64,000 bases of DNA from Poronia punctata (Eukaryota > Ascomycota > Sordariomycetes > Xylariales > Xylariaceae): positions 127,337-191,336 of the forward strand of contig MU401464.1 in NCBI GenBank assembly GCA_022579005.1. The letters run 5' to 3'. This document shows, piece after piece, positions 1-12,335 of the stretch. Under the pieces are notes generated by a model. The model saw only the letters and a program-made list of their open reading frames with translations. It was not told where the DNA came from and searched no databases. Numbering within the stretch: the stretch's first letter is position 1; the number at the start of each line of letters is the position of its first letter. Both the position numbers and the translations under genes were made by a program.

Positions 1-94
1 TAAACTTCTTTTGTCTTTGTTGTATTTACTTTATTAATCCCCTAAACCCAATATAAAATTTTGGTTTTGCAATTTTTGCGGTTCGCTGTGGAAA

Positions 95-113
95 CCCCCC
101 CCCCCCCCCCCCC
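95..113. repeat. C19 homopolymer
   Basis: Nineteen consecutive C residues on the + strand, directly followed by a short G-rich stretch. It is one of several long C or G tracts in the window, including C14 at 1288-1301, G12 at 5321-5332, C12 at 29414-29425 and C14 at 31107-31120. Exact length is likely to be unreliable in an assembly. Confidence 0.9.
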
Positions 114-1032
114 GGTCGGGGAATAGTTTCTTGGCCCGAGGGTCTGATTGATAAAAAGAGTGGCGGGTTTCTATTCCGAAATAAGCTTCTTTTCTACCAT
201 CTGTGTGTGTGTATTTTGTCTTACGGGCACAAGCGCAAGGTGCAGGAGTCCGCAGCCGTACGTGCATAGGTGGTTTTTTTTTTTTAATCTTCATTCTTTG
301 TGCCGGCATGGAAACAGGAGTACACGTACCTAGACCACGTTCTTGGGATGTACGCGCCATGGAGAATCGTTATCTAACCTACCTACCTAGCCTTCTTACC
401 TGCTTTGGCGAGGACCCGAACTTCATATCAGATGCAGGCTTAAAGGATCTAATCCTGCGTACGTACGAGGAGGTTGTTGATGAAGATTAGAAAAAAGTTT
501 ACTGCATTGCCGTATGATGTAGAATAGGTAGACTACCAAGTCTAAGCCAAGTTAGATGACATCTATCTGCACATATGATAGCTAGGTTAAAAAAAAAAAG
601 TACGATTATAGATGGACTAGCTACTTGTAGGTCTGGGTTTGATCCCCTGACGATACCTTTCTACACGACGGTACGGTACGGTACGGCACAGTACACGAAA
701 TATCGGATCCATAGACCTTTCCTTCCCTTCCTTTTATTCAAGTTACCAAGGGCTAGTACTGGTAAGTTGAACCAAAATAGGACTTTACTCGTACAAAAAA
801 AAATCTTCCTTTGCCCAAAGCCGGGTCTCGAAATACGGGAGGATCCGGAAAATAAGAATGGAAAAAGTACTGGTTCGCCATACAGTAATCGTTCAGTCAA
901 TTGATCAAAATCACGGCTGTATGTCAAATCATCCTCACACCCTTCCCTCCCTTTCCCCCTCCCCCTCCCTCTCCCGCCCCGGCCGTGAGTCTTTTTTGCT
1001 GTCAATTTTAGCAACCTTGATTCACTCACGCC

Positions 1033-1062
1033 AGCAAGCAAGCAAGCAAGCAAGCAAGCAAG
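1033..1062. repeat. AGCA tetranucleotide microsatellite
   Basis: About seven and a half perfect copies of AGCA in a 30-bp run within gene-free DNA. Confidence 0.9.
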
Positions 1063-1287
1063 TCTCGGGCGGCGCCTCCTTTGTTTCGCAAACCCTTCAG
1101 CTCATTTATTATAGAGAACAATGAAGAATACCCTACTGGTTACTGATTGTTTACTTATTATTACGGGGGGGGAGCATAATCATAACGGCCCCCAATATCT
1201 TACCTGACCTACCTACCACCCTACCCTAGGTTAGCATCTTACCTCAGTCATATGTAGGTGCGGGAAGCTGTTATGCTTCCCTGCCAA

Positions 1288-1301
1288 CCCCCCCCCCCCC
1301 C
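1288..1301. repeat. C14 homopolymer
   Basis: Fourteen consecutive C residues in gene-free DNA. Confidence 0.85.
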
Positions 1302-2122
1302 GTTAAATGTTTATTCTCTCTGTCTATCCTGGTCATGTCCCTACCTACCTACGAGTACATGACTTTCCGTAGCGCTAAATTAGCAGGGCGTAACATACAT
1401 GTATGTACCTAAGGTTAGGTAGGAACCTGAGGACATACGCGACTTTACGACAATCTTTTGATCACACAAAACCATCTATCTATCTAGGTTAGTTATTAGA
1501 TAAATAGTCGCTAGAAGAGGTTGAACAGACAATCCTAGACAATATTAAACTTTTTTCTTTCAAATATATTAATTACCTTTTAACAAAGCAGAGCGAGCAG
1601 ATATGCGGATCATACCTACTTGCTTCTGCTTGATGTTGCCAGCCGGGGGAGCGCAAAAGCAGCAAGGAGAAGGCTGGGGGTGCGCTAGGTACTTCCCGTT
1701 GATTGTACATATCGTTTCGCTCGCGCGCGCGCGTGTCCGCGGGGTGGCTGGCTGGGTCTTTGCATATGTATGGGGACGCGCATAATAATACTACGAATAT
1801 AACAGTTTAGTAGGACCCTAAAGCTGCTAGGTTAAGATCTTGGCTCCTTTTGAAATCTTTTTAGGTTACGGTTACATACAAGGACGTAGGTTAAGTTAGA
1901 GGTTAGATAGACAACCTAGCACCTAGGTTGTCAAGGGAGGTTCAAATCCTTTTTTTTTCTTTGGTTGTACCTGTACAGTATAAAGTTGAGGTAGAGAGAT
2001 AGGCTTTTCAATTCCTTGTAGGTACGTACAAGTACGTATATCTAGCTACCGCGGGACCGAGTCTCTCTTTCTCTTTCACTCGTGAGAAACCTAAACTTGA
2101 ATGGGCAAAGGAGACCGATTCT

Positions 2123-2537
2123 TCTAGCCCACCTACGTCTACCTTGAAAAATTCCTACATTTAAGGAGTTCCCTACTTAGGTCTAAATACTTAACGCTAG
2201 CATGCAGATCGCAACGCAGCGTCTCTTGCCTAAGTATTTTATAGAAAAATGACTTAACCTGCAAGGACTGCTAGGTATACCTACCTACTTACCTACTTAC
2301 CTACTTACCTACCTACCTACCTACTTACCTATCTACCTACATACCTACCTACCTACCTACCTAAGTACTTACATATAAAAACAACTTATATATATGTTAT
2401 TTACAAGTTACTAATCTAGGAGGTACATGCTAAGGCGCTGTACCATAGAAACATGTAAAGGGAGGGGGCTAATGCGCACTAAGTAGAAAAACTCCTTAGA
2501 TGTAGGAATTTTTCAAGGTAGACGTAGGTGGGCTAGA
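2123..2537. mobile_element. Candidate MITE / foldback element with 58-bp terminal inverted repeats
   Basis: The left arm (2123-2180) and the right arm (2479-2537) are inverted copies of each other. They differ by about three C/T substitutions and one single-base indel over 58-59 bp. The outer ends read TCTAGCCC and GGGCTAGA. The four bases just outside each end are TTCT (2119-2122 and 2538-2541), which looks like a 4-bp target-site duplication. The roughly 300-bp interior has no coding capacity and contains an ACCT-type microsatellite. This fits a non-autonomous foldback or MITE-like element. The superfamily cannot be named from one copy, and no transposase is visible in the window. A chance inverted duplication with a fortuitous TTCT is the alternative. 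Confidence 0.6.
2278..2363. repeat. ACCT/ACTT tetranucleotide microsatellite
   Basis: An 86-bp array of TACC-type tetramers, interrupted by TACT, ATCT and ACAT variants, inside the candidate foldback element. It is the longest instance of the tetramer that is scattered through all intergenic DNA of this window. Confidence 0.9.
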
Positions 2538-5500
2538 TTCTTCGAGGTTGACTTGACTTGATAATTCACTTTTTAATAGTGGGGGGGCTGGGCTGACTGA
2601 TTGACGACAGAGAAAAAGAATCAGTCATTTTATGTATTCCTTCCTTTCTGTGTTCTATTTAGGCCTTCCTATTGCGGGGGGTTTGAATCAGTCAAGGTTT
2701 GAAAATCGTGGACTGAGGCGTTTGGCTTTTCTTGAACTTTGATCGAGTCTCACTTTTACCTATTGTCTTGACAATTGGCCAGCCCTGCCATTCAAGTTGT
2801 GTGTGTGTGTATGTGTGTCTATCTATCTACCCCACAAGAGAAGCATCTGTTCATAAAGTAAGGTACGTATTTAATAAGCAAGGGGTTTCCACTTGGCATG
2901 TGTTGTACTGTAATAGGTAGAGAGAAGGACGTTTGTTCCCTGCGCGCAAAAGATGCTGTTCTGGGATAAGAGTAAGAAAGGGAAAAAAAACAATGGATAC
3001 AACAACGGGTATAGCCTATCCACGTACATTATCTACAGTGCCATGCATGTTGTACCAGTACTCGTACCTACATGGAGCAGTAGTACCTACCTGGAAGTAT
3101 TCTTATCGAGAATGGCAGCGAATGAAATGACAGCAAGTGGTGTACCTATTTTTTTTTCTCGTGATCTCTTGGCCTTCCTTCCTTCCTTCCCTTCCCCCCC
3201 CCTCTTCCGCCGCTAGTAATGTAGAGTGCGGTTATGGAAATCCTGCCCGTACATAGACCTACATGCGTTACACATTAGCACAGCAGGACACTACTGTGGT
3301 ATTAGCTGCAACAGTACCAGGATTTGGTATACAGATTTTGGGGGAGGGGGTGCGAAGGACAGCCGGGCTAGTACGGCTTATGCACGATGTCAGATCGAAA
3401 GAAAAAAAAAAGGTCCATGGGTTCTCTCTTGCCAACGATGATCGCATCAATCATACCTACATTGACATACCGACCCGTTTTGAATTATTATAAGACATAT
3501 CTTATTATACACGTAGTAATATGCATCCCATGAGCAGCGGGAATGCATGCACTGTAGGTTTTGTTTTATAGAAACTCGAGCCCTCGACGAAGAACGCCAA
3601 CTCGGCTGTTTCACCTTCCTCGCGCTGGGTTTGGAACACTCACTGACTACGCTGGGCTTAGGCTATGTACTATACTTAGCAGCCTGGGTAGGTAATAAAC
3701 GGTGCGTTCGTGCGCAAAGAATTTCTGCCCATTTGAATTGTTCCTTGTACACGTGTAGTATTATATACCTATTATCTGTTATTACTACTATTACCTACCT
3801 GTTCTTACGGGAAACCCTTGTTTCTACCGATAAGTCTGCGAGGTATGTAGAATGTCGGCCAATTGTATCCTCTTGCTTTATTACCTAAAGTAGTAGGGTC
3901 AGGATACTCAGGGATTGGCGATATCCTAGATACTGTTTATGTACATGATAATCTTCTGTAGCCTTACGCTTGATTTGCATAAAGTCTGCTGACGACGATC
4001 GTTGGACTTGGAACAGCCGAAAAAGACGTTGATCCAGTTTCTTCAAAGGAGTCCGCATGGCAAGCCCTCAAGGCGATATACCCAAGGTTAGTAATTCGCT
4101 ATCACGAATTATATAGTAAGGTATAAATTAACGGCCTTGCCAAATACCTAACCTTAGCCTCTTGGCTTTCGGTCAAGCCTGCAGTAGGTGAAGAATAGGC
4201 TTCTACGCTATATCTCTAGTAACTTGTATTTGAGAGCTACCCACAGACGTTGTGCAAAATAGCTCACTCGGTGGCCCGCTATCGATTGAAAGCAACAGGC
4301 GAAAGAGCCAACTCCCATTAGTACCTGCCTAGGGTGATGCAGCGAAGCTCTACTTCGTGCGGTGCGCAATACGAGTACAGATATACATCATGTATAAATG
4401 TAGGTACGTGAACAAGCAGGGTTCGGTGCTTTGACAAACTGCCGTCGAGTAGAGTAGCTGTCAGGAAGGATGATGTCCCTAAGGTTACTTACTTGATTGA
4501 TTGCGCGTTAGCGTATACTACTCCTTGCCCTATGCTATGTACCTACTTACACAAGGTACTAGCACTAGTTAGGGTAGCGCAGACAAATTATCACTGGACA
4601 GGGCTCGATTGGGCAGGAGGAATTCAGCGATTAATCAGACCAATGAGAGAAGCGCGCCGGCATATTAGAAGGAGCCTATCAGAGTGACATGTCACACCGG
4701 TCAAGGACGGGATGCCGTCCATGGCAAAGTCTAGGTCAGAATAGAGAGACTCGAAGAAAAAAAAAAAACCAGCCACCACGATGAAAGCGCCAGCCGGATA
4801 GGCTAGGTAGCGCCATGTGCGACAAACATGATGACTATCATTAAAGTTACCTAGGTACTCGAATTTGCGCCAGTAAGTACCTACCACCAAGTCGTGTTGC
4901 CAGCCAGCGAGCGCTTGAGATTTTTACAGATTTTTCTATAACCCGTTCAGAACCCGTTCAAGAAACGATACATCGTAAGAGAACAGAAAAACGGGCCAAG
5001 GGAAACCTGCAACTGAAAGTTCATACACGAAAAACCCTCATTCTCTACGTGTATGCGAAACACAACAAATCTAGGCGAGGTATCTATCCACAGCACTAAA
5101 CCGTTCACGGCAATCCCTGGAAAGCTGGCGCCAGTGATTGCAAGAGCGAAGAGCCCAGTCTACCATGTACACGTATTATTACTAGGTAGCTAGCGAAGCC
5201 AAGGGCCAGACAGACGATCAGCAGACAAGAAACTGATGAGGGAACAATAGATTTTGTAAAGAACCTAGCAAGGGTATCTAGTGCTAGTCCGATGGGGGAG
5301 GGGAGGAGAGGAGAGGAGAGGGGGGGGGGGGGTGTTTAGTTAGAAAGATCTGATGAAGTGGCGGTGAAGGAAAAGCTTTGTAGTTTGTGTGGTTGCCCGG
5401 ATTAGCCTGCACAGTGCGTGTCTTTACCCCGTCTTTTCTCCTTTGTCTGATAACCTACTTTGTACTTCACGCGCACTTTATTTCAGTCGATTGGGGAAAT

Positions 5501-8500
5501 TGTCGTCCACCTCGCGCCGCGATTTGTCTATCTACGTACATGTAGATGGGTAGGTCTAGAAACATGCGGGTTTGACGGATCAGGAGAAAGAGGCATAAGA
5601 CCTCATGATTGGAGGGCTTTGTGGTGAGAAGGAATTCATTGGGCAAAGTAAGTAGATATCTACGGCCTACAATAGACAAATCAAACACCAAAAACGTATA
5701 TACAGAATGGCAACAAGAGATAGTGAGAGCTGCGAGCGTTGAACTGCCCTCCCGGTATACTCGTATAAGCGCTCTCTTTTGTGGCAACGGAATGTATAGT
5801 ATACAAGCTCCGCTAGGTCAGATACCGTAGGCCAGCATCTCAAAAACCCATCGTACCTACCTGCTCCGTAAGCGGTCCATCTTACGGCCAATGATAGAAT
5901 AGCCTTGTTCGCTGTCCCTTCCACTTTGATCAAGTTCAAACCCCCCAACCGTTATTAGCGGAGTGGAAGAGAATTGCGTTGTGCGCCCTTGTCCACACGT
6001 TGTTCGCTCTAATTGGACCAACAAATGTTCCCCAAAAGCCGACCTGAAAAATGGAATATGGATATCAACAATTAACGAAGAGTTGCGGTTATTAATAAAT
6101 CTCATCGATGCTGTAAGAGATACCCAAAATCAATAGCGCCACGTTTTAGAGTTTATACCCCCATGATAAAGATTGCCCAAGGTTACAAATAACCTTTTTT
6201 ATACCAACTTGAACTTGTATCTAGTAAAATAGATACAAAGCTTGTTGCCCAGCCGTACGTACGTGGAGTTACCTCGTAGGTATCTACAAAGGGAGGAGAG
6301 AATAAGCCTTAATTAGCACGGATAACGGTCCGCTCTTGCAGCTCGCCGACTTGTCAGGGAAGATTACGGAGCCGAGATGATGTGCATTGTCCCCATGTGA
6401 CAGAACCTACTAACTTACTCGTATGTATCAAGTACTATACGTATTACAAAGGATTTAAGATCTCCCGTTGCAAGTACAGACACCGTACGAGTATGTGTCG
6501 TGCGCAACACAGTACATACACAGAATGCAAAGATGCAATCCCTTCCCTAGGTTAGGTTAGCTCTGGTGCAAGCCATGTATCCGGATGAAGGTGTTGCAAT
6601 CAAGGTAGGTAATCAAGGCTACCATCGTGGGTGTAAATAAAAGAAGACCGTAATATACGCCGATTACACATCTTCCATTTCGTCTGAGTGGCGCGCCTTC
6701 AAAATCATGATAGGTGTAGGTACTAGTAGGCACCGATTTGGTACAATTAGCTCGTTTGTCATAAAAAAGAGTCGCTTGCTACCTGTTTACTGACTGACTT
6801 TACCTAGGTACGTGATTGATAGTATATCCTGTGTATCAAGGACCGCGATCCAGATGGCCCATGGGTGTGCTCGACAACGTGGGCGTCTCTGATTGGTCGT
6901 GTAGTGGCTGGATTCTAGATAGAGGGGGGTGACGGGGAGGTTGGTACACGGAATAGGAAAAAAAATGGGAAAATGATGGCGATAAGGACAGGGACCTCTT
7001 GAGTTGGTTCGAATATTCTATGGAACCAACAACGACAATATCCCTAACCTACTCGTAGCTTGATGCCTTTTATGCGGCCTAATTGAACAACTTTGGAGGC
7101 TGTCGAAGTTGGGAAAGTTTTATTTTGGCAATGAGACCGACGAATGCGAGGTTGTTCTTTGCTATCAAATATTGACCCGATCCCTGAATACCTTGGAGAA
7201 AGTCTATTTTGACTGGTATCCGAAACAGAAGCGCGCAGGTTAAGGCTACGTACGAGTAGGTAGGTAGTGTCACAGTCCACATACCGTATTCGTCTCATGG
7301 GACATTTATGTGCAGCGCTTTCATCGGAAACTACTGATCTATACGGCGTCGCTTACAGAGTTATGATTACATGCAAAAGCCAACGATACTTATAGATCGG
7401 TTCTTCTACCCTCTAGTCCGTTGACATTCATTCACCTGCCGAAACTTTTGCCTCATTGATGACACTAGGTTACACAGGACGAAGTCAAAAAAGGGCTCGC
7501 GTAAGCTGTGAGATTTTGGTTCCCATGGCTTTTGAATAACGGAAAGTGACCTTCTACATGATTGTAGGTCGGTAGTGATTATGAAAATATGGGTAGGGAA
7601 AGGCATGTATTCGACACTTGATAATTGCTTTATTTGGAGCATTTACACTTAATTCAGGTGCCAGGCAGTCAGGACAACCCGGTGACAGCACAGCAAGGCG
7701 GGGCGGGCCTCGCCAGCTCCCAATGTGACGCAGATCCCTTCGACTCTGGGAGGAGCCGAATACGCCATGGGGTAGCTAAAGCAGGCTATGATTGGCCTGG
7801 TGGGAGATATGCATAGCCGCGCCCGCCGTGCGTTAGTCTTGCTGCTCGGGCATGCAAGTGCGCAAGCCCACCATCTGGCCCCCTTGTCAATTGAGATAGG
7901 TACCTACTTTAGGTACGTAGGGGTAGGGGTAGCGGTAGGCCCGTAGGGTGGTACTATGTTAGAGGGTGCGCTTGCCAAGTCCATGTACTCCACACACTTT
8001 TCAATTGCACCCAATATCGTGCCTGTCCCGCCCGCGTCAAGGGAAGCGCAGTCCGCTCAGAGCATATGACATAGCTGACGGGAGAAGCTTACCTTGCTAG
8101 CCGTTGGAAATCGGCTTCCACGGGTAAGTAAAAGTATTGTCACAAGTTAAAAATACACCTACACCTAGACATACCTTGACATCGAGACGAGGTTATGTGC
8201 AAGTCAGGGCAGGGCGCGAGGGGATGTAATACGCCCCATGCGCTTAGTCAGGAACTGTCCCACCCTACATCGAGGCATAGACGATTAGTCTCGCGATATC
8301 CCATAGGACTGTAGTTGTGTCAATAATCTGGCCGAACCTTTTGTGTTCACGCGTAACAGCAAGCGATAGACGTACGTACTTAAGTGGCGGCTCGCGTCCG
8401 TTGCAGAAAAGAGAGAAAAGAGAAAGAAACCTACCTGAGGCGCCCGGAGCGTGGGTAACCAGCGCTTATGAATAAAACTCCTCACTACCTACATATGTAG

Positions 8501-11500
8501 CTAGTTACGGGGTTGGAGGGTTATAGCATGTGAAATGAGACAAGGGCGACGTTACCGCAGGCATTTGCAGGGTGTTTGCATCTACCAGTGTGGATACCGT
8601 ATGTACCTAAATCATGTCACATGGTTCTGTCTTTCCCATTACTGTGCCGTCGACTTGGGATCGTAGCCATTCAATCTACAGTAGATTTTTCCACGATTCA
8701 GTACTATGTAGACGAACCTGCAAGATCCGGCATGATTTGGGATTGGCCCGATCGTGTACCGATATCCCGTTGCTAAGCGCAAAGAACGCGATTAAGACAT
8801 CATCTGATTAAACTGCAGCCATGAGCAACTGCTAACATGTGAAGCCTCGACGTAACGTGAAGGAATCCGCAGGGTGGCGAGGAGCGCCTTAAGCTTTTAA
8901 GCGTACCTTGGACTACTTAGAGAGGAACGACAATCGCTGCCGCCCATCACAAGCTCCCATGTGCCGATTTGGACAGGCCAATGCCGTGCATTGCATGAGC
9001 GTGGCTTCTTATGCGGTGGGCGGATGAGGCTCGAATCCACAGCATGTCGGTACTCGACGTCCTCAGCCTCAGCCTCAGCCTGGCTGACCGCTGACCCATA
9101 TAAACATCATTCGTTATGGAAGAAAGACGAAAAGTCAGGTAATTGATAGAAGATCTCCTCGGCCGGCCTTGTTGCGGGGTTAGGCTGGCGGGGAAATTGC
9201 CTGCGTCGGAGTTTCATAACATTACCAGCGCACTGGTAGTAGACAGTTTAAGTGCGAGGCAAGGCAGTGTTGTTTTGCACACAGGCGTAAATTTAAATCT
9301 CTCCAACTCTTCACACCGGCTAGGACGCTTGTTCCAGTACGTGTAATGTACGAGTAGGCTATGACTCGTTGACTCCTCACGCAATCTGGCAACGACCCCT
9401 TTACCATAGCCATGGGATTTATATCATCAAAGAACCATTGATATTGGGAAGAAGCATGCAGAACACATACCCCATTTCATGTCGAGATTACGAATTTACG
9501 ATCTCGTAGTCGGAATCAGAATCCGCCATAATATTTAGCGCAAGAATCTACTACGTGTAATCCATGTTGTCCAATTGATCTTACAAGTACGTACTTTAAT
9601 TACCTATTCTAGTCTGGTAGCGCATACTGTCCCAAAGTGTGGGGTAGCTTGCAAATGCCAAACACAGCTGAATTATACGAAAAATGTTAAAGCTTCAAAC
9701 TGGGAAGTTCATACCACGTACAAGAGGCGATATCCTATGCGTACATGTATCAGGTGCTGTCTAAGGTGAGGCGAGGTAAGGCATTCGGTACACTGCGTCC
9801 ACGTCTATACGCAGTTGCAGAGAAGACGGAGAAGACGGCATGTCCTGGCGGGTTCTGGCAGGGCGGGTATGCTATTACACGTAAAATGCTGAAGAAGTAC
9901 AACAACGCGATGTCTCCCCGTTATCCATGCAGAACAAGCTTGTCGGTTGGGTTCATTGGCTATCCTGAGGTGATAAGGGTTGGATAAGAGACTTGTAATA
10001 TCCATTTGAAGTTACTTTCCTTCTCATACTATTAGTAGCAGCTGTAGTCATATTCTCAATCCAGGTACAATAGGTAAAGATAGGATTCTATGCAAAGATG
10101 CAAGTTCGACATCAAGAACAGAGATATAATCTTCGATTAAAACTCTTAAAATTGACAGGTGCCACATAGCCTACCCGGAAACTACCTACCTACCTACTAT
10201 GGAGGTTGCTCATATTGCTTACCTAACCTAGATTAGTGGGGTAGATAGTGTCAGATCTTCGAAATTCGACATGTCTATGATGGCCCCCCGAACTCCTGCC
10301 CATATGTCCCAACTATTTGCAAAACATGATGCAGTTGCGACGTACCTACTACTACGCTATCTGCAGGGCCACTTCGAAACGAGTATACTAGTATCCTGGC
10401 AACTAAACTAAGGTAGGTAGTATATATACCCGTTCAAACATGAATTACCACTGTTGTAGGCGCCGCTATTTACTTCAAATACTCGTATCAAAGCACGAAA
10501 TATGATACCACAGTAACCTACCTAGGTAAGGATGCATCCTCGTTCACGCTGTACCCTTTACGTACTCTACGGGCCCGTCGGGTAGATGCAAAGAGGGTCG
10601 ATTTTGCATTGCATTCCGCTGCTTGCTACCTAGTCTAGATGCAACGTACAGCAGTTAGGAATAGGTAACGTACAACGCACATGCGTGTAGACGACGTCTG
10701 CACCTATTCTAGGTGTGCTCTTCGGTACGTATTCACATGCATGCTCACACCAGCATGGACCCTGACTTACCGCATGCATCGGTGGCCGCCTCCTGGACGT
10801 CTGCCATATGTCAGTTTGCAGGTCTGGCGAACATTAGGGTTTGCATCCTCAATGTAAGCATTATCTTCCTGCCGATCTGACTTGCGCAGTATCTAACATC
10901 ATGTACGGTATGTTATACACCCGTTCTGTACCGACCTTATACTAAGCAGCTAGCTAAGGTATGTCATCTAGATAATCTGGCACGGGTAGTACAGCGAGGA
11001 ACGGGTAAATTGAGCTGCAAGCGTAAACGGTTTGGTCGAACGACATTGTTGCTGGCCAGGCTAGGATCCCGGTGGATCTCAGACGGCGTCTGACAAGTGA
11101 TGCGATGATCGGGACGGGAACAACAGAAGGCCTTGGACTAGCCAAGCTCTCCTAGGAGGTCGGAGTCGTCGACTCTCGAGGGAAGAGGGGGGTTTACAAG
11201 TGAGAAGCCAAGAAGCTCAACAAGCAGCCCAGTGGGGTAGAGAAGGTACCCGACCAAGAAAAGATCCAAGCGTCGGCCCAATCACATTCAAGTACCTAGT
11301 ACACAAAACCCACTACAAAGTTCCTGTAGATAGGTGGGTGTCCTGGTACCCTAAGCAGCTACCGACACGTACGAGTACACCGTACTGAGTACTATGGCGC
11401 TATCCCCGTACTCTGGCAAGGCGCAACGTTAGCTGAGCTACACGCGCAATGGTCCAATTTACAGCAAATCTCACCAGACAGCGAGCAGCAACATGATTAC

Positions 11501-12281
11501 CTATGTCTCCTCTGGAGAGAACGGTCGCGCGTCTTGTCCCATCATAAGAACTACCGTTAGTTCCAGAACTTGCTAGTCTAGACATCTCTATTCCGATTCT
11601 CGTATTCCGTCGATGGTGCAACTCGAGCGGCCACGATGTGGTGGCTACTTGCCCAATCCGCCAATCTACTACTCAGCGGTGGTAGGGTTTGATAACCGGT
11701 TCGGCCATTCGTCCAGGACGCCCAATATGAACTCCGCCACACAAGAGAAGAATGAATTCGAGTTTTGCCCACCTTCCCCGCCCTAGTTGGAGGAGGATCG
11801 GGGGCGGCAAGACCCCGGCACTGCACCGGACCAGGTAATTATGATTAGTGGGCCCCAGATTCTACAGAAGACGGACACCTTGACACGTCTGAACCGCCAA
11901 CCCACCTTCCCTGTTGATGCAGGTTGGTGAGAGTATAGACTGATAAATACATCCAGAACGTGCTCCTATAAACTTGAATCGGGGAACTTGTCAACAGCCG
12001 CCGGGCACAGATAAGACCCTGTAATTGGGATCAAAGTCACATTGACCGGACTCACATACCTAACCTGCGGCCTGTTTACCCAATGTAACAAAGTTCGGGT
12101 CTCGCTGGAGCCCATGTCGAGAAGAGGCGCATGCGTTATATGGCGGCGTCAAGCAATCTTAAGGGCCAAGAACTATCCTACTAACCTAACATATTCTGTA
12201 GTCTAGCATCGGCTGTCAATCAAGAGATATGCCGGTACGGCAATGCGTGACCTTGACAATGTCGAAACACTGTATGTAAAA
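2538..12281. other. Long gene-free stretch
   Basis: No exon series, RNA gene or transposon core is recognisable. Open frames stay below about 115 codons, overlap each other on both strands and show no motif or codon bias. Short AGGTAGGT/ACCTACCT words recur, for example at 10187-10198. A purine run ending in G12 lies at 5292-5332 and a (CAGCCT)-type run near 9061-9083. Base composition is mid-range, so the stretch does not look like strongly RIP-mutated AT-rich repeats. Lineage-specific genes with several short exons could be missed here. Confidence 0.6.
5292..5332. repeat. GA-rich tract ending in G12
   Basis: A purine-only run made of GGGGA and GAGGA units, followed by twelve G. This is simple sequence without a coding context. 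Confidence 0.85.
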
Positions 12282-12335
12282 AGCCACCAAAGCCACCCAA
12301 GCCACCAAAGCCACCAAAGCCACCAAAGCCACCAG
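12282..12335. repeat. Six tandem copies of a 9-bp unit
   Basis: The unit AGCCACCAA is repeated six times in a row; the second copy has one C for A and the last ends in G. The 9-bp period keeps frame. Read on the minus strand it gives a tryptophan/leucine-rich stretch inside a 71-codon open frame (12203-12418) that begins and ends without any recognisable domain. I take it as a minisatellite rather than a coding repeat. Confidence 0.85.

Larger units (their letters stand above)
1..2122. other. Gene-free intergenic DNA
   Basis: No open frame here looks like a protein: the longest are about 110-130 codons, lack family motifs and are rich in simple sequence. The stretch holds short low-complexity runs: a C19 tract, a GGTAC-type run near 669-690, an AGCA run and a C14 tract, plus scattered ACCTACC/GGTAGGT words. 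A CG-alternating run lies near 1718-1735. Confidence 0.7.

Noticed and set aside
1..120. Possible telomere or chromosome end at the window start
   Set aside because: No TTAGGG/CCCTAA array is present; the C19 run is a homopolymer, not a telomeric repeat.
600..650. Second B-box-like word (GGTTTGATCCC)
   Set aside because: T-stem has a mismatch and no cloverleaf can be built around it.
1900..1960. B-box-like GGTTCAAATCC followed by a T run, as in a tRNA gene
   Set aside because: The T-stem does not pair, and no acceptor, D-arm or anticodon arm can be folded upstream.
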